Assembly (NCBI GenBank): GCA_024278255.1
Contig: JAJRTP010000438.1
Coordinates: 1 to 9,237, forward strand
Length of the DNA stretch: 9,237 bases
DNA from: Chloroflexota bacterium
GTDB lineage: Bacteria; Chloroflexota; Anaerolineae; Promineifilales; Promineifilaceae
Direction: 5' to 3'
Shown here: in pieces, positions 1-4,909 of the stretch
How positions within the stretch are numbered: position 1 is the first letter of the stretch
How the letters are laid out: each line of letters opens with the position of its first letter
Made by a program: the position numbers and the translations under genes
Notes under the pieces: generated by a model
What the model was told of the DNA's origin: nothing
Database searches by the model: none
What the model saw: only the letters and a program-made list of their open reading frames with translations

Positions 1-2
1 AT

Positions 3-119
3 TTTATTGCGGAAGAGGAATATACGGCGTTGCTGGCGGCGGCTAACCGGCCGGCTGAAGAACCGGAAGCGGCTGAGAGCGTAGACGAGCCTACAGACAA
101 GCCGGACCAAAGCGGTTAG
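3..119 (+). CDS. 3' end of an unidentified gene (acidic, Ala/Glu/Pro-rich tail)
   Basis: The frame is open from the window edge and ends at TAG 117-119. The 38 visible residues start FIAEEEYTALLAAANRPAEE and continue as an acidic, proline-containing tail ending DKPDQSG. This looks like a short helix followed by a disordered C-terminus. Composition fits the coding style of the downstream genes, and the next start is only 56 bases away on the same strand, so co-transcription with the glutaredoxin-like gene and lspA is plausible. No domain or catalytic motif is visible and I do not recognise the family. It could also be a chance open frame, since only 39 codons are seen. Confidence 0.5.
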   Translation, partial: FIAEEEYTALLAAANRPAEEPEAAESVDEPTDKPDQSG

Positions 120-175
120 AAATGTGTCTGTTGGAGAAACCGTAGATTACGCTGATTGTTACCAGAGAAATTCCT

Positions 176-463
176 ATGACAGATTCAATTATTCTTTATT
201 CCTCAGATTATTGCTCCCATTCCTGGGCGGTGAAAAGTTTTTTGGCAGAGTACGACGTGCCGGTGACTATCATCAACGTGGATGATGACCCGCAGGCGCG
301 GGAAGCGCTGAAGACGATTAACCGGGGGTATGCCAGTGTGCCCACACTTGTTTTCCCGGACGGCCGTCAACTAACAGAACCCTCCATCAGACAGGTACGG
401 GCTGAACTCAATCTGGAATCACCCGGTTTGATTGACCGGGCATTGGGTTTTTTGGGCATATGA
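176..463 (+). CDS. Glutaredoxin-like (mycoredoxin-type) thioredoxin-fold protein, CxxS active site
   Basis: A 95-residue cytoplasmic thioredoxin-fold protein. It starts with the beta strand IILYSSDYCSHS, which carries C13-S-H-S16 where the family normally has CPYC or CGYC. The cis-proline loop SVPTLVFPDG (P56) follows, then a TEPS segment typical of glutaredoxin/mycoredoxin proteins. The family reduces mixed disulfides with low-molecular-weight thiols. With serine in place of the second cysteine, this one is expected to use a monothiol mechanism. Length is normal for the family. The ribosome-binding site before ATG 176 is weak (AGAGA). The stop overlaps the lspA start as ATGA (460-463), so the two are almost certainly translationally coupled. 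Assignment to the fold is strong; the exact partner and subfamily are inferred. Confidence 0.85.
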   Translation: MTDSIILYSSDYCSHSWAVKSFLAEYDVPVTIINVDDDPQAREALKTINRGYASVPTLVFPDGRQLTEPSIRQVRAELNLESPGLIDRALGFLGI

Positions 464-951
464 TACTCCCTCTCGTTTTCATCTTCCTCGCTTTTCTGGC
501 TGACCGTTTAACCAAGTTGTGGGCCGCCCAGTTTTTGGCCGCTAATGGCCCAACACAGGTTCACGCCCTGCTGACGATCCGGGAAACGTATAACCGGGGG
601 ATTGCTCTGGGATTGTTTCAGGGTATTGGCCCCATTGTTGGCTGGTTGACGGTGTTTGTGGTGCTGGGGATGGGGGTTTATATGGCGCGGCTGCCGCGGG
701 AACAATGGCTGGCCCGGCTGGGGTTGGCAATTTTGATTGGGGGAGCGCTGGGCAATCTGGTGGATCGCGTTTTTGTGGGGCAGGTGCTGGATTTTATTGA
801 GACGCCGCTGCGCCCCGGTATTTTTAACGTGGCGGACGTGATGATTTACTTGGGATTGGCGCTGGTGTTGGCCGGGAGTTTTTTGCAGAAGGGGAAGAGA
901 GATACGGCCGTATCCTCCTTCCCTGATCTAAGCCACGAATTTCACGAATAA
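460..951 (+). CDS. lspA: Lipoprotein signal peptidase (signal peptidase II)
   Basis: An integral membrane aspartyl protease of 163 residues. It cleaves the signal peptide of prolipoproteins after diacylglyceryl modification of the +1 cysteine. The family motifs appear in order: ADRLTK (D15) in the first helix, TYNRGIALG (N45, the NxGxAFG box), GGALGNLVDR with catalytic D102, and FNVADV with catalytic D126. About four hydrophobic segments are visible. The ATG overlaps the stop of the preceding glutaredoxin-like gene. The last about 18 residues (after LQKGKRD) are not part of the family core. They are encoded by an imperfect hairpin containing ACGGCCGT and by a CACGAATTTCACGAAT mini-repeat. The stop lies 13 bases from the stop of the convergent CHAT gene. 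Identification is very secure. Confidence 0.97.
   Translation: MILPLVFIFLAFLADRLTKLWAAQFLAANGPTQVHALLTIRETYNRGIALGLFQGIGPIVGWLTVFVVLGMGVYMARLPREQWLARLGLAILIGGALGNLVDRVFVGQVLDFIETPLRPGIFNVADVMIYLGLALVLAGSFLQKGKRDTAVSSFPDLSHEFHE
892..923 (+). repeat. Imperfect hairpin built on ACGGCCGT at the lspA 3' end
   Basis: Bases 892-907 pair with 908-923 over 16 positions with two mismatches and one G-U, centred on the palindrome ACGGCCGT (904-911). The inner 14 bases, 901-914, are perfectly palindromic. It lies in the variable tail of lspA, just before the convergent CHAT gene. No T-run follows, so a terminator role is only possible, not shown. Confidence 0.5.
933..949. repeat. Short direct repeat CACGAAT-TT-CACGAAT
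   Basis: Two CACGAAT units separated by TT (934-940 and 943-949) sit at the very 3' end of lspA and encode the residues HEFHE. They lie in the narrow junction between two convergent genes. This resembles the tandem mini-repeats in the other intergenic spaces of this window. It may simply be non-functional filler captured by the reading frame. Confidence 0.4.
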
Positions 952-964
952 CCAGAATTTGAAT

Positions 965-3037
965 TTAAGCCAGATGCAAGCCGGGCAGGGCATAAGGAAT
1001 GTAAACCAGCCCCAACGGATTCCCCTCTTGCAGCATTTTCAGACGCGCCCCGCGAATAGCGTCCCCTAACGATTCCTTTTCGATCAGAAAGCGCCGGAAA
1101 CATTCTTCGGCAAAGGTAACGGCAATCGGCTCAAAGATGCTGATTTCTGTGCCCACAACGCCGGCTGCATAAGAGGTAGCGATGAAAGCGGTGACTAAAT
1201 CCAGGGCGCGTTCCGGGGTGAGTTGGGTGGTGTGGCAGCCGTTGATGAAGACTAACGGCCGTACCCTGCGCCAACGAATCCGCTTGTTCCGCAAACTGGC
1301 CCGCGTAAACCGCTCACTCCCTGGCTGGCCCAAACTAAGGTAAGGCATATCATTTTGCAGGCCGCCGTGACAGTAAAAATAAACCAGTTCCGGCTCAAGC
1401 TGCTTGAGCATTTCCAGCGAACCATCCCGCGAATCGGCGTATTCCCATTCAAAGCCCATCGCCTGCAAATGCTGTTCGTGAACCGGTCGCAGCGTCAGGT
1501 TAGGGTCGGTTGAGACACTGACGGCCAGAGTTACATCTCCTTCTATCGGGATTTCTGTAGGCGCGTCTGGGGCTTCGTCAATGGAAACGGGTAGCCCCAA
1601 ACTGTGGCGGAATCCCCAAAAACCGCTGGGGCAGATGACGCTGTCCTGATCATAAGTGGGGCAGTTGCCCTGGAAGCAGTCGGTTTTTGCCAACGGATCG
1701 CCGTTTTTCAGTGCATCCTGGAATGTTTCGCAGAGGGTGTATTGGGAGGAGGGACGGCCGTCGTCCAGCGGATAGTCGTACATCAGGGCGGCGGGGATGA
1801 CCAACCGGGCGGATTGCTTGCTGGCGATCTGCACCTGACCCGGTTTAAGCATCAGGTCGGCCAGTTCCCACGCTTTGTCGGCGTCGCCGGCCAGGCGGTT
1901 GATGAGAGCGTCGTAAAAGCGGTAGCCGCGCAGGGCGAAAGTGATCAGGTCGGCGCGTAAACGATCCGCGTCCGGGCCGTTGTTGTAGCGATAGGTATTG
2001 CCAGTCTGGTACGGCTTTTCATCCCCCCAGGCTGCTTTGCGTAAGGCGCCGCGGGCCATTTCGATGAGATTGGTCAGTTCCCCTTCACTCAGTTCGGTAT
2101 CATTCTTGAACTGCCCCTCGCCAAAAAAGCGGAAGCCGTGGGTGCCGTTGCCGTTGTCGTTGAGCAGGATGCTGAGTTTGGTTGGCCCCATGTTGGCGAG
2201 GGTACGGCTGTCAAACGTCCGGGACAGCACGTAATCCAGTTCGGAGATGAGGGCGTTGGGCATCCGGCGCGGGAATTCCTGTACGTAAAAGGTGATGAGG
2301 CGGGATTGCAGTAGGTTTTGCTCATAGTAAATGTTGCAGCGTAGTTGGTAACGGCCGTTTTGCGGCGAGGTGCGCAGGGGGAAGAAAAGGCGGCGTTCCA
2401 CCAACGCCGGGTCATCCAATCCATCCGGGATGGCGACGGGTTTAACTACCTGCACCGTGCCATTTTCCTGTAATTCAATCTCGCCTACGTCATCCGGGCG
2501 GATTTGTTCAATACCAGCCTTGAAATCATAAAGAACGACTTGCAGCCGGGCTTTGGGGGGTAAATCGTCCGGTAGAGCTGTGGGGGTAACTTCGATGGAA
2601 CCGGCTACTGGTTCGCCCACTTCCAGCCAGAAGTAGTAGGGTTTGTTGGGCAGCAGTGGTGTGTCGCTGCTGAGAGGTTGGCCGGGTATGTCATCGGCAG
2701 AAAAGCCGGTACTGACGATGCGCTGTGGCGGTTCTTCGTCTGCTTCCGGCCCAACCGCTTCCATTTTTACCTTGTCGCCTTTCACACTGTCGCCCCGGCT
2801 GGGAGAGATCAGACTTTCGGATGGGGCACTGCGGATGGGTACTTTGAAACGGCGGGCCAGATTTTCCAGGCTGGCGCGGTCTGTTACTTCTCGTTTGATG
2901 AGACGGCCGTCCCGCGGGTCCAGATCGGGATATTCGCCTAACGCCGCATCCGGATCACGCAAAAACCAGGCAAAATAAGCCTCATCTTCCAGTAAACGGG
3001 TAATAACATCTATACGGATTTGTCGGGGATCGGCCAT
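965..3037 (-). CDS. CHAT-domain (caspase-like) cysteine protease with Os1348-like N-terminus
   Basis: A 690-residue protein without signal peptide or membrane helices, so probably cytoplasmic. The C-terminal third (about 500-690) fits a CHAT peptidase. LVYFYCHGG carries the presumptive catalytic H557 and VFINGCHT carries C601, 44 residues apart; AGVVGTE and SLGDAIRGARLKML follow, as is usual in CHAT proteins. Residues 405-485 contain RLVIPAALMYDYPL and a four-cysteine segment (C436, C454, C459, C469). Residues 110-260 look like a beta-sandwich. Residues 10-45 (LLEDEAYFAWFLRDPDAAL) resemble Os1348/NHLP-clan leader-like domains. The ATG has AGGAAC as ribosome-binding site and lies 50 bases after the upstream membrane-protein gene. 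CHAT proteins include separase-like proteases used in bacterial conflict and regulated proteolysis; the substrate here is unknown. The CHAT call is strong; the N-terminal call is tentative. Confidence 0.85.
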   Translation of the reverse strand: MADPRQIRIDVITRLLEDEAYFAWFLRDPDAALGEYPDLDPRDGRLIKREVTDRASLENLARRFKVPIRSAPSESLISPSRGDSVKGDKVKMEAVGPEADEEPPQRIVSTGFSADDIPGQPLSSDTPLLPNKPYYFWLEVGEPVAGSIEVTPTALPDDLPPKARLQVVLYDFKAGIEQIRPDDVGEIELQENGTVQVVKPVAIPDGLDDPALVERRLFFPLRTSPQNGRYQLRCNIYYEQNLLQSRLITFYVQEFPRRMPNALISELDYVLSRTFDSRTLANMGPTKLSILLNDNGNGTHGFRFFGEGQFKNDTELSEGELTNLIEMARGALRKAAWGDEKPYQTGNTYRYNNGPDADRLRADLITFALRGYRFYDALINRLAGDADKAWELADLMLKPGQVQIASKQSARLVIPAALMYDYPLDDGRPSSQYTLCETFQDALKNGDPLAKTDCFQGNCPTYDQDSVICPSGFWGFRHSLGLPVSIDEAPDAPTEIPIEGDVTLAVSVSTDPNLTLRPVHEQHLQAMGFEWEYADSRDGSLEMLKQLEPELVYFYCHGGLQNDMPYLSLGQPGSERFTRASLRNKRIRWRRVRPLVFINGCHTTQLTPERALDLVTAFIATSYAAGVVGTEISIFEPIAVTFAEECFRRFLIEKESLGDAIRGARLKMLQEGNPLGLVYIPYALPGLHLA

Positions 3038-3087
3038 AGGTTGTTCCTGTCGGGTGATAACGTTTTTACGCTTTTACGTTTGCCCGA

Positions 3088-3501
3088 TTACTCAAATTCA
3101 TCTTTGTTCTCATCATCGACGCCCATTGCGGTGACAGTGCTGCGAATATCGGGAGCTATTTCGTTTTTAGCCAGTTTTTTGCGACGGCCGTCCAGGAACC
3201 AGTCCACGTTGAAATTCTTGGAAATACGCACCCACAGCATGAGGAAGGCGAAGTAGCTGAAAAAACCAACGGCCAATCCTACGCCATACGCGCCAAAAAG
3301 GTCAGTTTTGGCGGGAAAGAGGGCCAGCACTGCCCCGCCGCCGAGAATACCGATGACGGTACTCAAGTCGCTGAACTGCACGTCCCCTTTACGGTAGCGG
3401 TTGATGTAGTAGACGTACCAGCCAATCAACATGCCAAAGCCAAAGGCCCCGGCTAACTGCAAGGGTGTAGCGGATATTGCTTCTGCTTCCTGGATGAACA
3501 T
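3088..3501 (-). CDS. Small membrane protein with three predicted helices, CHAT operon
   Basis: A 137-residue protein I do not recognise. Three hydrophobic segments are visible, at about residues 14-33 (LQLAGAFGFGMLIGWYVYYI), 46-63 and 68-91. Between the first two is a short polar loop, INRYRKGDVQFSDLS. A basic patch, DGRRKKLAK (104-112), and an acidic tail ending DDENKDEFE follow the last helix. A strong ribosome-binding site (AAGGAG, about five bases before the ATG) supports this start. It lies 36 bases below the gene encoding the 87-residue membrane protein and 50 bases above the CHAT gene, all on the minus strand, so the three probably form one operon. A role as membrane anchor, channel or partner for the CHAT protease is a guess from context only. 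Confidence 0.75.
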   Translation of the reverse strand: MFIQEAEAISATPLQLAGAFGFGMLIGWYVYYINRYRKGDVQFSDLSTVIGILGGGAVLALFPAKTDLFGAYGVGLAVGFFSYFAFLMLWVRISKNFNVDWFLDGRRKKLAKNEIAPDIRSTVTAMGVDDENKDEFE

Positions 3502-3516
3502 GGGGTCTCCTTTTTT

Positions 3517-3584
3517 CGGTAATCGGTGGCCGGTTATCGGTATTCGGTTAACTGTTTACCGATGACCAATTACTGTTTACCGAT
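3517..3584. repeat. Mosaic of ACCGAT/ATCGGT mini-repeats
   Basis: A 68-base stretch spans the end of the 87-residue membrane-protein gene and the gap to the next gene. It contains ACTGTTTACCGAT twice (3551-3563 and 3572-3584, period 21) and, in opposite orientation, four TCGGT units at 3516-3545 (TCGGTAATCGGT, TTATCGGTATTCGGT). The right half is translated as the C-terminus SVNSNWSSVNS of the upstream protein. This looks like an intergenic mini-repeat element that has grown into the reading frame. Confidence 0.6.
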
Positions 3585-3811
3585 CTAAGCCAACTAAAAT
3601 GAATTACGGCCGTCACCAAAGCCGCAATCAGGAAATTTATAACCAGGTGGGGGGTGGTCATCAATGAAATCATGGCGGCAAAGAGGATGGTGGCGCTGAG
3701 GATCGCCAAGAGGTTGAGATACGGCCGTGTTGCCGACGGCCGTCCCCAGATGAGAACCATTAACCAGCCCCACATCAGCCCCATTGCTGTTACACCAATC
3801 AGATCAATCAA
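3548..3811 (-). CDS. Small three-helix membrane protein, first gene of the CHAT operon (TTG start)
   Basis: An 87-residue hydrophobic protein of unknown family. Helices are predicted at about residues 3-22, 30-50 and 55-75, with one short polar loop, GRPSATRP (23-30). The start is TTG 3811-3809. A clear GGAGGG Shine-Dalgarno sits five bases upstream, which favours it over the internal ATG at codon 10. A sigma-70-like promoter lies just upstream (3843-3871), making this the first gene of the operon leading to the 137-residue membrane protein and the CHAT protein. The last about 12 residues come from the TCGGTAAACAGT repeat and are probably not functional. Without homologues visible, function is unknown. 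Confidence 0.7.
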   Translation of the reverse strand: MIDLIGVTAMGLMWGWLMVLIWGRPSATRPYLNLLAILSATILFAAMISLMTTPHLVINFLIAALVTAVIHFSWLRSVNSNWSSVNS

Positions 3812-3842
3812 GTTTGCCCTCCCACAGACAAGGCGTGAAAAC

Positions 3843-3871
3843 AGGATAGCATAGGCGGTTGCTTATGACAA
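3843..3871 (-). promoter_or_regulatory. Predicted sigma-70-type promoter of the membrane protein-CHAT operon
   Basis: On the minus strand, TTGTCA (3871-3866) and TATCCT (3848-3843) are separated by exactly 17 bases. The implied start site is near 3836, giving a leader of about 25 bases that includes the GGAGGG ribosome-binding site before TTG 3811. The match is five of six at -35 and four of six at -10. Confidence 0.5.
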
Positions 3872-3875
3872 GTGC

Positions 3876-3922
3876 GTATTGCGTAACAGGCTTGCTCCTT
3901 ACGCAATACATAATACGCAATA
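3876..3922. repeat. Inverted/tandem GCAATAC mini-repeat between divergent promoters
   Basis: GTATTGCGTAA (3876-3886) and TTACGCAATAC (3899-3909) form a perfect 11-bp stem with a 12-base loop. A further ATACGCAATA copy follows at 3913-3922. The same 11-mer TTACGCAATAC recurs at 8882-8892, upstream of the HMG-CoA reductase gene. It lies exactly between the two divergent promoters, so it could be an operator, a REP-like element or filler. Confidence 0.65.
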
Positions 3923-3924
3923 AA

Positions 3925-3953
3925 TTGACGATTCACGCTTTCCGGCTTACGAT
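3925..3953 (+). promoter_or_regulatory. Predicted promoter of the EutN-like gene, leaderless transcript
   Basis: TTGACG (3925-3930) and TACGAT (3948-3953) are separated by exactly 17 bases, a good sigma-70-type match. A start six to seven bases after the -10 box falls at about position 3960, which is the A of the ATG. The GGGG at 3955-3958 is too close to the ATG to serve as a ribosome-binding site. A leaderless mRNA is therefore predicted. Confidence 0.6.
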
Positions 3954-3959
3954 TGGGGT

Positions 3960-4334
3960 ATGTATATCGGACGGGTAACAGGCACGGTGGTGGCTACGAT
4001 TAAGCATGAGGCTTTTTACGGCCGTAAACTGCTCCTCGTCGATCGTCTGACGCCGGAAGGCGACGTGACCGGCGCGTATGACATTTGCGTAGACGTGGCG
4101 CAGGCCGGTGTGGGGGATTGGGTGCTGGTAATAGATGAGGGAAATGGGGCCAGGCAGATTCTCCAGCGGGAAGTGGCGCCGGTGCGGGCTGTCATTGTGG
4201 GCATTGTGGATGATGTGGACTTGACAGGTTTCAGAAACCTGTCAAGTCTTGAGTCAACAGTTCCAACAGACCGTCGGGGTAAAGGGGAGGACGGCCGTCC
4301 TGAAAATCAACCAACGGTTTCCACAAAACCTTGA
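3960..4334 (+). CDS. EutN/CcmL family bacterial microcompartment vertex protein (BMC-P), isolated
   Basis: A 124-residue protein whose first about 87 residues match the pentameric EutN/CcmL/PduN fold. Visible motifs are MYIGRVTGTVVATIKHEAFY, GRKLLLVDRL, the DVAQAGVGDWVLVID segment (family: D.vgAGvGd.VLv..G..AR), GNGARQIL and VRAVIVGIVDDVDL. These proteins cap vertices of protein shells that enclose enzymes. Here no shell hexamer, encapsulated enzyme or other microcompartment gene is in view, so a moonlighting role or a distant shell locus is possible. The canonical N-terminus MYIGRV fixes the start. The tail after residue 87 is atypical. It is encoded by a 14-bp palindrome and then by sequence antisense to the convergent NUDIX gene, so the real stop may have been lost when that element inserted. 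Confidence 0.9.
   Translation: MYIGRVTGTVVATIKHEAFYGRKLLLVDRLTPEGDVTGAYDICVDVAQAGVGDWVLVIDEGNGARQILQREVAPVRAVIVGIVDDVDLTGFRNLSSLESTVPTDRRGKGEDGRPENQPTVSTKP
4218..4248. repeat. Perfect 14-bp inverted repeat at a convergent gene junction
   Basis: GACTTGACAGGTTT (4218-4231) and AAACCTGTCAAGTC (4235-4248) are perfectly complementary around a CAG loop. Read on the minus strand, the loop edge supplies the TGA stop (4233-4231) of the NUDIX gene. On the plus strand the element is translated as DLTGFRNLSS in the EutN-like protein. There is no T-run on either side, so intrinsic termination is doubtful. A REP-like or bidirectional transcript-end hairpin fits better. Confidence 0.8.
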
Positions 4335-4686
4335 AAGGGTCGCCATTATCCTCATGGCCGATCATGGTTGGCTTGTCGTAGAATGATGGATCGGCGAGAT
4401 CCCCTTCGTAAAGTAGAACAATCTCGTGTCCGGAACGGCCGTCAAACGTAAAAATGTTCTCCATCGTCCGCCAATACCGCAAATTGACCAGTTCTGCGCC
4501 AAGCTCCTCCCGCATTTCCCGCCGTATCGCCTGTTCGCTCGTCTCGCCAAACTCAATCCCGCCGCCCAACGGCCGGTAAAACACCTGATCTTTCAGAGGA
4601 TCGTACCCTTCAAAAACCAAAACAGCGTCATCCCGACGGATGACGCACAGGGCAATGGGGCGGATTCGTTTGTGCGCTTCAATCAT
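4231..4686 (-). CDS. NUDIX hydrolase
   Basis: A 151-residue soluble protein with a complete Nudix box, GX5EX7REUXEEXGU. The box runs from G42 through E48 and R56-E57 to E60-E61 and G63 (GGIEFGETSEQAIRREMREE, then LGA). The glutamates bind the divalent metal used to hydrolyse nucleoside diphosphate linked to another moiety. The N-terminal strand RPIALCVIRRDDAVLVFEG and the downstream YEGDLAD fit the fold. The substrate cannot be read from the sequence. The ATG overlaps the end of the upstream Uma2 fragment by eight bases (4679-4686), implying translational coupling. The last residues, TQDLTGF, come from the palindromic element at the gene end rather than from the family core, which ends near GLLELL. 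Confidence 0.93.
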   Translation of the reverse strand: MIEAHKRIRPIALCVIRRDDAVLVFEGYDPLKDQVFYRPLGGGIEFGETSEQAIRREMREELGAELVNLRYWRTMENIFTFDGRSGHEIVLLYEGDLADPSFYDKPTMIGHEDNGDPFKVLWKPLVDFQDGRPPLYPDGLLELLTQDLTGF

Positions 4687-4909
4687 GGTCCAAAAGTTCG
4701 GTTAGGGGCAGAGTAAAACCGGGTAAAACGTCTTCACCTGTCAACGTATCTTCTTTTGTTAGCAAAGAAACGTCATCCAACGCTCGAAAAACGTGAATTT
4801 GTTGTAACTGCGGATCAACAACCCACACAATGTTGACGCCAACGGCAAAATATCCCGCCAGCTTTTCGTGAACCTCGCTTAATTGCCAATTGTTTGCCTG
4901 AGTGATCAC
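4679..4909 (-). pseudogene. Uma2-family (DUF820) endonuclease, C-terminal fragment
   Basis: A 76-residue frame matching only the C-terminal half of Uma2 proteins, which are normally about 190 residues. SEVHEKLAGYFAVGVNIVWV plus VDP corresponds to the conserved helix-strand with K16 and the VWVVDP box, and GEDVLPGFTLPLTELL is the typical end. The N-terminal half, with the PD-(D/E)xK-type acidic residues, is missing. The frame upstream hits a stop within three codons, and that sequence encodes the end of the metallopeptidase. Expression from GTG 4909 is formally possible. It overlaps the preceding stop as GTGA, and its own stop overlaps the NUDIX start, so the frame may survive as a coupling segment. 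As a nuclease it should be dead. The truncation is clear; whether it is still translated is not. Confidence 0.7.

Noticed and set aside
1604..1960. Plus-strand open frame inside the CHAT gene
   Set aside because: Shadow of the CHAT coding strand; low-complexity Gly/Val/Ala composition and no recognisable domain.
3876..3922. Possible CRISPR-like array from GCAATAC repeats
   Set aside because: Units are 8-11 bases with spacers of only a few bases and no cas genes; repeats and spacers are far too short.
4218..4248. Intrinsic terminator call for the palindrome
   Set aside because: The stem is perfect but no T-run follows on either strand, so it is listed as an inverted repeat with termination only as a possibility.
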